The notes beneath the pieces were generated by a model. The model ran no database searches. It was not told the origin of the DNA and saw nothing but the letters and a program-made list of their open reading frames with translations. A stretch of 64,000 nt of DNA from Deltaproteobacteria bacterium Ga0077550 (lineage in GTDB: Bacteria > Myxococcota_A > Polyangia > Nannocystales > Nannocystaceae), in the NCBI GenBank assembly GCA_001464385.1, contig LNFB01000175.1:1-64000 (forward strand), in the 5' to 3' direction. Both the position numbers and the translations under genes were made by a program. Positions 56,553 through 64,000 of the stretch are shown in pieces (the first letter of the stretch is position 1; each line of letters starts with the position of its first letter).

Positions 56553-57722
56553 TCAGGCGTAGCGCCGGGGGACGCGCTTCGAGAAGCCGCACGTGATCTC
56601 GTACGGCACCGTGTTGGCCCACTGCGCCAGCTCGTAGAGATCGATGCGATCGAGCCCCTGGCGCCCGAGCAGCGTGACCTCCTCGCCGACGCGCACGTCG
56701 GGGAGGTCCGTCACGTCGAGCATGCACACGTCCATCGTGATCGTGCCGAGCACGTTGCAGCGGTGGCCGCGGACCAGCATCTGCGCCCGCCCCGACATCG
56801 CCCGCGGGTAGCCGTCGCCGTAGCCGACCGGGACGATCGCGACGCGGGAGTCGCGGGTCAGCTGCACGCGCCCGCCGTAGGAGACGCGCACGCCCGCGGG
56901 CAGCTCGCGGATGCCGAGCACACGCGCGTGCATCGACATCGCCAGCTGCAGGCCGCCGAGCTCGACGTCGGCCCCCGAGCCCGCGCCGTACAGCGCGATG
57001 CCGGGCCGGACCATGTCGTAGTGCGCCCCGCCGAAGCGGACGAGCGCCGCGGAGTTGCACACATGACGCAGGCGCGGCTGCTGGCCCGACCCGGCGATGG
57101 TGCCGAGGCAATCGGCGAAGCTCGCGAGCTGCCGCGCGTTCGACAGCTGATCGTCGGGATCATCGGCGCACGCGAGGTGCGTCATGACGCCCTCGAGATC
57201 GATCGTGCGCCCGGCGTCGCGGGCGAGCCAGTCGAGCACGGCGCCCAGGTCCCGCGGCAGGAGCCCGAGCCGCGACATCCCGGTGTCGATCTTGAGGTGC
57301 ACGGGCAGCGGACGCGCGCCGGCCCGCGTGACGGCGGCGCCGAGCATCTCGAGGTGATCGACCGACCAGACCACGGGCCGGAGCTGGCGGTGCACGATGA
57401 CGTCGGCGGCCGTCGGCGGGACGCCGCCGAGCACCACGACCGGGGCGAAGATGCCGCCCTCGCGGAGCTCGACGCCCTCCTCGACGAGGCTGACGGCCAG
57501 GCCCCAGGCGCCGGCGTCCACGAACGCGTGTGCGGCTGCGGTCGCGCCGTGGCCGTAGCCGTCGGCCTTGACCACTGCGAGGACGCGGCACGTCGGGCCG
57601 ACGTGGGCCCCGACCACGCCGAGGTTCTGGACCAGGACGGAGGTGTCGATGCGCGCGAAGGTCGGGCGGACCGTCAGCGGGGCCGCCGGGGCGACGAGCT
57701 CGGTGGCCGCGTCGTGCTTCAA
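56553..57722 (-). CDS. alr: Alanine racemase
   Basis: 389 residues. PLP lysine in VVKADGYGHGA (about 44-54), KIDTGMSRLGL, the ARxGxALYG block MVRPGIALYGAG, and catalytic Tyr in VSYGGRV (about 278). Fold type III barrel plus C-terminal beta domain (VLGTITMDVCMLDVTDL). Supplies D-alanine for peptidoglycan. TTG 57722 was chosen because TATAAG ends seven bases before it and no ATG or GTG fits; CTG further in is also possible. Convergent with the lipoprotein gene four bases away. Confidence 0.92.
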   Translation of the reverse strand: MKHDAATELVAPAAPLTVRPTFARIDTSVLVQNLGVVGAHVGPTCRVLAVVKADGYGHGATAAAHAFVDAGAWGLAVSLVEEGVELREGGIFAPVVVLGGVPPTAADVIVHRQLRPVVWSVDHLEMLGAAVTRAGARPLPVHLKIDTGMSRLGLLPRDLGAVLDWLARDAGRTIDLEGVMTHLACADDPDDQLSNARQLASFADCLGTIAGSGQQPRLRHVCNSAALVRFGGAHYDMVRPGIALYGAGSGADVELGGLQLAMSMHARVLGIRELPAGVRVSYGGRVQLTRDSRVAIVPVGYGDGYPRAMSGRAQMLVRGHRCNVLGTITMDVCMLDVTDLPDVRVGEEVTLLGRQGLDRIDLYELAQWANTVPYEITCGFSKRVPRRYA

Positions 57723-57729
57723 CTCGGGG

Positions 57730-57735
57730 CTTATA
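57730..57735 (-). promoter_or_regulatory. -10-like element before alr
   Basis: TATAAG on the minus strand (five of six to TATAAT), seven bases before the TTG at 57722. Supports that start; -35 not evident. Confidence 0.45.
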
Positions 57736-57802
57736 CCACGGGGTCGCACGGGGCCCGGACGCCCGGGGCGCAGCGGGCATTCCCGCGCCGGCCCGGCCGC
57801 GG

Positions 57803-58570
57803 CTAGGCGGCGGCGCCGAGCAGGCGCGGGTCGAGGATCATGCGCCGGCCGCTCGAGCTGACCAGGCCGTCGCGGGCCATCGCCGAGAGGGTCCGCGACA
57901 CGGTCTCGCGGCACGAGCCGACCATGCGGGCCAACTCCGACTGGGTCGGCACCGGGGCGAGGATCCACCCCGACGAGCCGGGCGCGGTCGACGAGCGCCG
58001 GCCCTGCCGCTGCGCGAGGCGGACGAGCGTGCGACGCAGGCGCTCCTCGACGTCGTACAGCGCCAGCGACGAGGCGACGCTCTCGATGTCGCGGAGCTTG
58101 TCGGTCATGAGCTGCATGAGCCGCATCATCGTCTCGGGCTCGCGGCGCAGGTGGGCGGCGAGGACGTCGGCGGGGATCCGCAGCACCTCGACCGGCACGG
58201 CGGCCAGGGCCGCGGTGGCGTTGAGGGTGCGGTCGAACGCACAGGTCTCGCCGAGGACGTCGCCGGGGCCGACGCTCATCAGGATCAGATCGCGGTGGCC
58301 TTCGCCCGCGCGCACCAGGTTCACGCGGCCGCGCAGCACGATGTAGAGGCCGTCGGGGGCGTGGCCCTCCTCGAGGATCGGGGCGCCCGCGGGCTTGCGG
58401 ATCCGGACCGCCGCCTGCGCGAGCACCTCGATCTCCTGGGGCCGCGCCGCGGTGAACGGTTCGACGCAGCTCAGGACGTCCCCCGTGGTCATGCGCTCGA
58501 GGGGAATCGTGTGGGGCCGGGAGTCGATCGTCATCGCCATGTCCAGGGGGTAGAGCACGGGGCGTGCCAT
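57803..58570 (-). CDS. Crp/Fnr-family transcription regulator
   Basis: 255 residues. Cyclic-nucleotide-binding-like domain (about 40-150: [25 protein letters not shown] in parts, [13 protein letters not shown]) and a C-terminal winged helix with [30 protein letters not shown] (in parts, about 213-242), the crp HTH signature. No Fnr-type Fe-S Cys cluster. Effector unknown. Start uncertain among ATGs at 58570, 58540 and 58534. Divergent from thiS with about 210 bases between, where a self-binding site might sit. Confidence 0.9.
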   Translation of the reverse strand: MARPVLYPLDMAMTIDSRPHTIPLERMTTGDVLSCVEPFTAARPQEIEVLAQAAVRIRKPAGAPILEEGHAPDGLYIVLRGRVNLVRAGEGHRDLILMSVGPGDVLGETCAFDRTLNATAALAAVPVEVLRIPADVLAAHLRREPETMMRLMQLMTDKLRDIESVASSLALYDVEERLRRTLVRLAQRQGRRSSTAPGSSGWILAPVPTQSELARMVGSCRETVSRTLSAMARDGLVSSSGRRMILDPRLLGAAA

Positions 58571-58770
58571 GGGCCACACTCCCGCGGCCGGGACGAACCA
58601 GACCGGAATCACTGAACAAGTGCCGCCGGCTCCAGGGGTTGGCCCCCGGGATCGGCTGTTGCGAAACCCACACAGTGGCGGATGCAACAGACGGGGGAGC
58701 GTAGCGTTTCGCCGCATGGCGCCCTGGCCGCGGCGGCGCGGCGCCCCGGGCCGGCGGGCAGCCCCCGTGG

Positions 58771-58776
58771 TATCAG
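58771..58776 (+). promoter_or_regulatory. -10-like element before thiS
   Basis: TATCAG, six bases before the GTG of thiS. Fits the leaderless pattern; no -35 match. Confidence 0.35.
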
Positions 58777-58782
58777 AGCGCC

Positions 58783-58986
58783 GTGCCCGACGTGGTGATC
58801 AACGGCGAGACCCGTGCGATCGCGAGCGGCTCCACCCTCGCCGATCTCCTGCGCGAGCTGGCCCTCGACCCGCGGACGGTCGCAGTGGAACGCAACCTCG
58901 AGATCGTCCCGCGCTCCGAGTACGCCGCGTGCGTCCTCGAGACGGGCGACCGCCTCGAGGTGGTCACGTTCGTAGGAGGAGGCTGA
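58783..58986 (+). CDS. thiS: Thiamine sulfur carrier protein ThiS
   Basis: 67 residues, ubiquitin-like. [21 protein letters not shown] start, [15 protein letters not shown], and the C-terminal VTFVGGG whose last Gly-Gly is adenylated and thiocarboxylated. One Gly beyond the usual GG end. Donates sulfur to ThiG for the thiazole ring. Begins with GTG and precedes thiG by two bases. thiF and the sulfur donor are not in the window. Confidence 0.93.
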   Translation: MPDVVINGETRAIASGSTLADLLRELALDPRTVAVERNLEIVPRSEYAACVLETGDRLEVVTFVGGG

Positions 58987-58988
58987 CG

Positions 58989-59768
58989 ATGGACGAGCAC
59001 GCCGCAGACACCTGGACCCTCGCCGGACGCACGTGGCGGTCACGCCTGATCGTCGGCACCGGCAAGTACAAGGACGCCGCCCTGACCAAGGCCGCCCTCG
59101 ATGCGAGCGGCGCCGAGATCGTGACGGTCGCGCTTCGACGCGTCGATCTGAAGGCCAAGGACAACCTCCTCGGCTGGATCGATCGCGACCGATACACGCT
59201 GCTGCCGAACACCGCGGGCTGCTACACCGCCGAGGACGCGGTGCGGACGCTCCGACTCGCGCGCGAGCTCGGCATCGCGGATCTCGTCAAGCTCGAGGTC
59301 ATCGGCGATCCGCGGACGCTGCTGCCCGACAACGAGGAGACGCTGCGTGCCGCGAAGATCCTCCTCGACGAGGGCTTCACGGTGCTGCCGTACGTCTCGG
59401 ACGATCCGATCGTGTGCCGCAAGCTCGCCGACATGGGCTGCGCCGCGGTGATGCCGTTGGCCGCGCCGATCGGTAGCGGCATGGGCATTCGCAACCCGCA
59501 CAACATCCGCCTGATCGCCGAGAGCATCGCGGTGCCGGTGATCGTCGACGCTGGCGTGGGCACGGCGAGCGATGCCGCGGTCGCCCTCGAGCTCGGCTGC
59601 ACCGCGGTGCTGATGAACACCGCGATCGCGGAGGCCAAGCACCCGGTGCAGATGGCCGCGGCCATGCGCCTCGGCGTCGCCGCCGGTCGCCTCGCCTACC
59701 TCGCGGGGCGGATGCCGGTGCGTGGGTACGCGTCGCCGTCGAGCCCGACGACCGGCGCGATCGAGTGA
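58989..59768 (+). CDS. thiG: Thiazole synthase ThiG
   Basis: 259 residues, TIM barrel. [12 protein letters not shown] (about 18-29), [30 protein letters not shown] (about 70-85), [15 protein letters not shown] with the Schiff-base Lys, [16 protein letters not shown] (about 156-171) and [19 protein letters not shown] (in parts). Combines DXP, dehydroglycine and ThiS-thiocarboxylate to make the thiazole. Overlaps the next gene by a GTGA. Confidence 0.96.
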   Translation: MDEHAADTWTLAGRTWRSRLIVGTGKYKDAALTKAALDASGAEIVTVALRRVDLKAKDNLLGWIDRDRYTLLPNTAGCYTAEDAVRTLRLARELGIADLVKLEVIGDPRTLLPDNEETLRAAKILLDEGFTVLPYVSDDPIVCRKLADMGCAAVMPLAAPIGSGMGIRNPHNIRLIAESIAVPVIVDAGVGTASDAAVALELGCTAVLMNTAIAEAKHPVQMAAAMRLGVAAGRLAYLAGRMPVRGYASPSSPTTGAIE

Positions 59769-60445
59769 GCGCCTCGCCGTCCGGGGCCGCGCCGCCGCGG
59801 CTGTGGGCGATCACGCCGCCCGTGGGGACCCCCGAGGTCGACGCCGTCGACGCGTGGTCGCCCGCACTCGGCGACGTCGGGCTGTGGCTCCGCACGCCCG
59901 GCGACGCCCCCGACGCGGTGATCGAGCGCTGCGCCGCCGTGCTCGCGCGCGCCCGCACGCGGGGCGTCCCGGTGGTGCTCGGCGCCGCGGCGGCGGATCT
60001 CGAGGCGGCGGCCGACGCGGTCGCGCGGCACGCCCTGGCCGGCGTGGTGCTGCGCGGGGACCCGGACGCCACCGCACTCCGCGACGCGCGGGCGCGCCTC
60101 GGGCCCGACGCGTGGATCGGCCGCTCGATCCACGGCCCGGCGGTCGATCACGACGTGTGCGCCTTCAGCGTGCTGGCCCCGATCTTCGCCCCCCACACCG
60201 CGAAGCCCAGCCCCTCGGTCGCCCTGGGGCTCGCCGCGCTGACGCGGGTCGCGGCCGCGCCGGGTGCCCGCGTCGTCGCCCTCGGCGGGATCGATGCCGA
60301 GTCCGCGGTCGCCTGCGTCGCGGCCGGTGCCTGGGGGCTCGCGGGGATCCGCAGCTTCTTTGGTGACGTCCGCCGCATCGCCGAAGATGTCGCCGCACTG
60401 CGCGGCGCGCTGCCGACGGCGAAGCATGGCCCGACGTCCCCCTGA
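59765..60445 (+). CDS. thiE: Divergent thiamine-phosphate synthase / TenI-like protein
   Basis: 226 residues. RLWAITPP start, [12 protein letters not shown] (family GxSxH), [22 protein letters not shown] (in parts; family TxTK..) and [26 protein letters not shown] (in parts; family IGGI...GA.G.A). The common HLGQ.D block before GxSxH is replaced by VVLRGDPD, so phosphate or pyrimidine contacts may be altered. Position after thiSG makes ThiE (join of thiazole-P and HMP-PP) or TenI (thiazole aromatisation) the likely role. Confidence 0.75.
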   Translation: MSASPSGAAPPRLWAITPPVGTPEVDAVDAWSPALGDVGLWLRTPGDAPDAVIERCAAVLARARTRGVPVVLGAAAADLEAAADAVARHALAGVVLRGDPDATALRDARARLGPDAWIGRSIHGPAVDHDVCAFSVLAPIFAPHTAKPSPSVALGLAALTRVAAAPGARVVALGGIDAESAVACVAAGAWGLAGIRSFFGDVRRIAEDVAALRGALPTAKHGPTSP

Positions 60446-61337
60446 GCCCGAGGCGACCCCCAGCGGTCGGACCTGGTCCAAGCGCCTCGCGTGGGGCGTG
60501 CTGGTCGGCGGCCTCACGCTCGTCGGCCTGCGCGTCGCGTTCGCGACGGTGGTCCGGGTCCACGGCGACGGCATGGCCCCGACACTCGTCGACGGCGAGC
60601 ACGTGCTGCTGGTGCGCGGGCGGTGGTCGATCGAGCGCGGCGACGTCGTCGTGTACGCGACCAATCTGCCGAGCGCGAGCTCGCCGGCCACCGCGACGCC
60701 CCCCGAGCCCGACGCGCCGCGATCGCGCCGCGACGACGGCAACGACTTCCCCGACGCGCGCCGGACCCCGGCTCGCGACCTCCGCAACACCGCGGTCGTC
60801 GATCCCGACGAGTTCGGCGACGCCCTCGACGAGAACTGGCAGCGGGTCCAGGCCCGCGCCGACGCCGGCATCGGCACCGTGCAGGCCTACCGCGTCGGGC
60901 GCGTGCTCGCGATGCCCGGGGATCGCGTCAGCTTCGTCGACGATCGCGACGGCCTCGGCCTCGTCGTCGACGGTCAGCGCATCGAGCAGAAGGAGGGCAG
61001 CCCGGTCGCCGTACGGCTCCGCGACACCTCCGGCGACGGCGGGCCGCGCCGCGCGCTGTGGGAGCAGGGCGGCGAGCGCCGCTACCTCGTCATCGATCGC
61101 GGCACCGCGTCGCCCGACTGGCGGCGCCTCACCCTCGGACAGGCGCGCCTCGGCGAGGTCTTCGAGGCCCCCGGCTACCTCGTGCTCGCGGACAACCGCG
61201 ACGAGGGCCGCTGCTGCGACTCGCGCGCGGTGGGCTGGATCGAGCCCGAGGCCCTGCGCGGCGAGGTCCTCATCCGCCTCGGCGGCGCCGACACGGACCC
61301 CGGCGGCGATCCGCGCGGCTTCCTGTGGAAGCCCTGA
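60426..61337 (+). CDS. Signal-peptidase-I-like protein lacking the catalytic dyad
   Basis: 303 residues. One N-terminal helix (WGVLVGGLTLVGLRVAFATVV, in parts, about 18-38) then the S26 fold: VHGDGMAPTLVDGEHVLL at the usual V.G.SMxPTL block, GDVVVYA, YRVGRVLAMPGDRV at the K-R-x-x-G-x-PGD block, and LADNRDEGRCCDSRAVGWIE at the GDNR..S.DSR block. The nucleophile Ser is Gly (about residue 48) and the general-base Lys is Gly (about 157); neither position has a substitute. An acidic insert of about 50 residues (EPDAPRSRRDDGNDF) lies between. Overlaps the thiE-like gene by 20 bases. Likely a non-catalytic relative that binds signal peptides; inferred. Confidence 0.8.
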   Translation: MARRPPEPEATPSGRTWSKRLAWGVLVGGLTLVGLRVAFATVVRVHGDGMAPTLVDGEHVLLVRGRWSIERGDVVVYATNLPSASSPATATPPEPDAPRSRRDDGNDFPDARRTPARDLRNTAVVDPDEFGDALDENWQRVQARADAGIGTVQAYRVGRVLAMPGDRVSFVDDRDGLGLVVDGQRIEQKEGSPVAVRLRDTSGDGGPRRALWEQGGERRYLVIDRGTASPDWRRLTLGQARLGEVFEAPGYLVLADNRDEGRCCDSRAVGWIEPEALRGEVLIRLGGADTDPGGDPRGFLWKP

Positions 61338-61359
61338 CGCCGCGGCCCCTCGTCCGGTG

Positions 61360-61388
61360 TTGACGCCGCCGGATCACGCCGCTACATT
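61360..61388 (+). promoter_or_regulatory. Promoter of tRNA-Thr
   Basis: TTGACG (61360-61365), 17-base spacer, TACATT (61383-61388). Start near 61395, eight bases before the tRNA. Best-formed sigma70 site in the window. Confidence 0.8.
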
Positions 61389-61402
61389 CCCGGCCCTTGC
61401 AG

Positions 61403-61475
<73 letters not shown>

Positions 61476-61509
61476 CCCCAGGACGGGGGAGCGAACATCG
61501 AGCGGCCGC

Positions 61510-62853
61510 CTACGGCCCGAACACTGCGAGCGTCGTGATGCGATCGATGAACGCGCCGCGGCTGCTGCCCCGGCCGAGCTCGAGGTCGGTCAGCGCGACG
61601 CGGTCGAGGCGATGCACGGTCTCGCCGCCGTCGGGGCACGGGACGAGGAACTCGGCGATCGCCGAGATCGACCAGCGGCAGCCTCGAGCGGCGCCGACGT
61701 CGAGCATGATGTGGCCGGGCAGGTACTCGAGCACGAGGCCGTCGGCGCTGGCGCGGTCGATCGCGGCGAGCTTGTCGGCGGCGGACCAGCCGGCGACGTC
61801 GATCGTCGTGAAGCCGGCCTGGGCCTGCACGCTCGAGTGACGGGGGAGCTCGACGCCGAACGGCAGGAAGGTGTCGCGGAGGAACTGCGAGCAGTCGCGG
61901 GCGCCACCGCGACCGCCCCAGCCGTACGGGGCGCCGATCTGCGCGAAGGCGGCCCGCAGCACGTCGGCGCGGCGCAGCGGCGCGAAGCCGACGGTGACCG
62001 CCGCGTCCCCCGGCAACGCGTCGTCGACCACGCCGTTCGCCGTCGCCACGCGCACCGTGATCGCCTCGGGCGTGCGCGACACCAGCGGCCAGCCGACGCC
62101 GAGTCGCATCGGCACGCCCGCGACGGTGCGCACGTCGTCGGCGATCGACCAGATCTTCGGCGCCCCGCGCCACGCGATCCGGTCGTCCTCGGCGAGGCGA
62201 TCGCCGAGGCCGTCGGGTCGGACCCAGCCCTGCGTGTGGCCGGCGTCGACGAGCCACCACCGACCGCCGTCGCCCCGGGCGAGCACGCGGAGCAGCTCGC
62301 CGGGGTGGAGGCTGGTGCACGCGTTGCGATCGAAGCTCGCGTCGCGCTCGGGCAGGCGCAGGAACCCGCCGTCGGCCGGCGCGCAGAAGAGCTGCGTCTC
62401 CGTCACGACCAGGCGCGCGTGATCGACGGCCCCTGCCCGCGCGACGATCTCGATGGCGGCTGCGATCGCCCCGCGATCCTGCTCGACGATCTCGCCGCGG
62501 CGCAGCTCCGCCTCGAACGACGCGAGCCGCCGCCGCGCATCGGCGAGCGCCGCATCGCTGCTCACGGCGGCCCGCCACGGATCGCCGCCGCCGCCGTGCA
62601 GCGCCGAGACCTTCGCGCGGTGGGCCGACAGGCGCGCATCGTCGGCGAGGATCGGGCCGGGCGTGTCGAGGCCGAACGCCGCGCCGCGCTCGAGCGCCGC
62701 ATCGGCCCCGGGCGCGAAGGCCTCCGCGATCGGCCCCGGAGGGCACGCCGGCGCGGTCGCGATCGGAGGCTCGACGACCGACGGATCGCCGCCGCACGCG
62801 GACGCGAGGCCCAACGCCATCGCGACGCGCAGGATCCGAGGCGCTCGCGGCAT
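61510..62853 (-). CDS. NlpC/P60 cysteine peptidase lipoprotein with SH3 domain
   Basis: 447 residues. Lipobox ASAC (about residue 20). Helical region about 45-150, then SH3-like strands (FLRLPERDASF, RWWLVDAGHTQGWVRPDGL). NlpC/P60 domain: GAPYGWGGRGGARDCSQFLRDTF (in parts; catalytic Cys about 322), HSSVQAQA, and LPGHIMLDVG with His about 379. This is the YgjM/dipeptidyl-peptidase VI type that cuts gamma-D-Glu-mDAP links in peptidoglycan. Third candidate wall enzyme in the window. Start ATG 62853 chosen for the lipobox. Confidence 0.85.
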   Translation of the reverse strand: MPRAPRILRVAMALGLASACGGDPSVVEPPIATAPACPPGPIAEAFAPGADAALERGAAFGLDTPGPILADDARLSAHRAKVSALHGGGGDPWRAAVSSDAALADARRRLASFEAELRRGEIVEQDRGAIAAAIEIVARAGAVDHARLVVTETQLFCAPADGGFLRLPERDASFDRNACTSLHPGELLRVLARGDGGRWWLVDAGHTQGWVRPDGLGDRLAEDDRIAWRGAPKIWSIADDVRTVAGVPMRLGVGWPLVSRTPEAITVRVATANGVVDDALPGDAAVTVGFAPLRRADVLRAAFAQIGAPYGWGGRGGARDCSQFLRDTFLPFGVELPRHSSVQAQAGFTTIDVAGWSAADKLAAIDRASADGLVLEYLPGHIMLDVGAARGCRWSISAIAEFLVPCPDGGETVHRLDRVALTDLELGRGSSRGAFIDRITTLAVFGP

Positions 62854-62888
62854 CCCGCGGCGACGCCCCGATCGCGCGGGGTATTCCC

Positions 62889-63563
62889 TCAGCCTCGGCT
62901 GCGCCACAGGATCCACACGCGGGTCTCGAGCGCGTCGGTGCGCGGCAGGATGCCGACCTGCGCGTGCACCCGCGCGCTCTTGCCGTGCAGGTAGGTCTTC
63001 ACCGCGCCGTCGGCCGTCGGCGGATCCTCGGACTCGGTCACCGCGAGGCCTTGGTCGGCCAGCGCCTTGCGATAGAACGCCAGCACGTGGTGGTCACGCG
63101 CGTGGACGCGGAACGCGGCCTTCAGGATCCACGCGTCGGTCGCGGCGTCGAAGCGCGCCGAGCTCGACAGCCGGGTGTCGCCGGGCATGCGCGGCAACGG
63201 CAGCGTGGGCGCGTCGCCGGGTGGGTCCGCCGACGCGGCCTCACGGGTGGCATCCGCGGTCGCGCGGCGCGGCTCGGCGGGCTCGCGCGACGCGTCTGCT
63301 GCGTCGCGCGCTGCGACGGGAGCGATCACCCCGACCGCGGGCACCGGCGCCGTCGCCTCCACAGGGCCCGTCGTCGGGACCGCGACCGGGATAGGCGCAG
63401 TCGTTGGCCGGACGGCCGAGGCCGGCGCCATCACCGGGTCCGTGGCCTCTGCCTCCACCGCGACCGGCTCTGGCTCTCGCCGCAGGAACCACGCGGTGAC
63501 GAGCGAGCCCACGGCGATGCCGAGGACGCGGTCGATCCAGCGCGCGCGCGCAGGCAGGGTCAC
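62889..63563 (-). CDS. Membrane-anchored hypothetical protein
   Basis: 224 residues from GTG 63563; a further in-frame GTG at 63581 is less likely as TACAGT lies just between them. One helix near the N-terminus (RVLGIAVGSLVTAWFL), a long Ala/Pro/Val/Thr linker (about 30-125), and a C-terminal domain (ARFDAATDAWILKAAFRVHA, HHVLAFYRKALADQGLAV, HGKSARVHAQVGILP, WILWRSRG). The 'FYRKAL...G..V' piece is reminiscent of myxobacterial envelope domains where a helix precedes strands, but no family was recognised. Confidence 0.6.
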   Translation of the reverse strand: MTLPARARWIDRVLGIAVGSLVTAWFLRREPEPVAVEAEATDPVMAPASAVRPTTAPIPVAVPTTGPVEATAPVPAVGVIAPVAARDAADASREPAEPRRATADATREAASADPPGDAPTLPLPRMPGDTRLSSSARFDAATDAWILKAAFRVHARDHHVLAFYRKALADQGLAVTESEDPPTADGAVKTYLHGKSARVHAQVGILPRTDALETRVWILWRSRG

Positions 63564-63569
63564 TCGCTG

Positions 63570-63575
63570 ACTGTA
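63570..63575 (-). promoter_or_regulatory. -10-like element before the 63563 gene
   Basis: TACAGT (four of six), six bases before the GTG at 63563. Used to prefer this start. Confidence 0.35.
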
Positions 63576-63690
63576 GATCACAACGCTGCGACGCGGTGCG
63601 AACTCACGACTGCCATCGACACGGCAGCGGCGTCGAGCCCTCGGCCGCGGCGCATCGAGACGGGCGGTGCGTTACCCTCTGCCGCCCGTG

Positions 63691-64000
63691 ATGTCCGAGC
63701 CGCTGCAGCCAGGCACGATGTACCGCGACTTCGAGATCCTCGCGGAGGTCGGCGTGGGCTCGTTCGCCCACGTGTACAAGGTGCTGGCGCCGGGCTTCGA
63801 CCGGCCCTTGGCGCTCAAGGTCGCCACCAACCCGCGGATGAGCGACGACATGATCAAGCGGGCGATCCGCGAGGTCGCGGTCCTGCGCTCGCTGAGCAAC
63901 CAGCATGTCGCGCGCCTCCACGGCTCCAGCATCGGCGCCGACCACTTCTACGTGCTGATGGACTACGTCGAGGGGCAGCAGCTCGACCACTTCCACGACT
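63691..64000 (+). CDS. Ser/Thr protein kinase (partial, 5' part)
   Basis: 103 residues reach the window end. Kinase N-lobe: YRDFEILAEVGVGSFAHVYK (about 11-30, P-loop GVGSFA), ALKVA with the ATP Lys (about 44), REVAVLRSL (alpha-C Glu) and FYVLMDYVEGQQLDHFHD (hinge). Typical of bacterial Hanks-type kinases. ATG 63691 (GTG just before). TACCCT lies 12 bases upstream. Confidence 0.9.
   Translation, partial: MSEPLQPGTMYRDFEILAEVGVGSFAHVYKVLAPGFDRPLALKVATNPRMSDDMIKRAIREVAVLRSLSNQHVARLHGSSIGADHFYVLMDYVEGQQLDHFHD

Noticed and set aside
58571-58782. TPP riboswitch before thiS
   Set aside because: I searched by eye for CTGAGA and the ACC/GAACCTGA core and found none on the coding strand. The gap has GC-rich inverted repeats only.

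Overview
The window is high-GC DNA (roughly 70% by eye) and looks like chromosomal backbone of a myxobacterium (phylum Myxococcota). My best guess is a Nannocystis/Plesiocystis-type lineage. The grounds are a secreted protein ending in a MYXO-CTERM sorting signal (4659-6158), several lipoproteins with Gly/Asp/Ser/Thr-rich spacers after the lipobox, two membrane or cytosolic Ser/Thr kinases plus a pseudokinase, and many secreted envelope proteins. No insertion sequence, phage or CRISPR was seen. About 58 protein genes, four tRNA genes and a set of short promoter-like sites were supported.

Layout. 1-7000: partial pdxJ, rarA, lipoprotein, PilZ and AlgH genes. 7038: tRNA-Leu. 8406-17430 (minus): a long, mostly translationally coupled operon, phoH - tldD-like - kinase-like - HD-GYP - ybeY - isoaspartyl peptidase - two envelope genes. 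17470-25439: mazG, a haem-containing sugar-dehydrogenase lipoprotein, folC-accD, and divergent purM. 25465-34908: an amine-oxidase-like flavoprotein, an AT-hook protein, a response regulator, a phosphoesterase, a FadF/EtfD-like membrane Fe-S oxidoreductase overlapping a BolA gene, a zinc-ribbon protein and a VWA protein. 43772-46625: HAD phosphatase, gamma-glutamyltransferase, tRNA-Gln and tRNA-Glu. 46975-56548: lipoproteins, N-formylglutamate amidohydrolase, radical SAM protein and L,D-transpeptidase. 56553-64000: alr, a Crp/Fnr regulator, thiS-thiG-thiE with a signal-peptidase-like protein, tRNA-Thr, an NlpC/P60 lipoprotein and a partial Ser/Thr kinase.

The most unusual locus is 35019-43540 (minus). 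It holds four genes joined by 4-base stop/start overlaps: (i) a transmembrane Ser/Thr kinase; (ii) a degenerate kinase domain fused through one membrane segment to a pentahaem cytochrome c domain; (iii) two cyclic-nucleotide-binding-like domains fused to a four-cluster ferredoxin and a cytochrome-b-like membrane domain; (iv) a tetrahaem cytochrome fused to a ferredoxin and an NAD(P)H/FAD oxidoreductase. Together they could form a transmembrane electron conduit between cytosolic NAD(P)H/flavin and periplasmic haems, with phosphorylation and nucleotide or redox sensing built into the same polypeptides. I know of no described system with this architecture.

Other points of interest: a signal-peptidase-I-like protein lacking both catalytic residues; a recurring TAnnnT hexamer 6-8 bases before start codons, which suggests frequent leaderless transcription; and three single-base frame breaks (near 39670, 50940 and 51615) that are either sequencing errors or real lesions.
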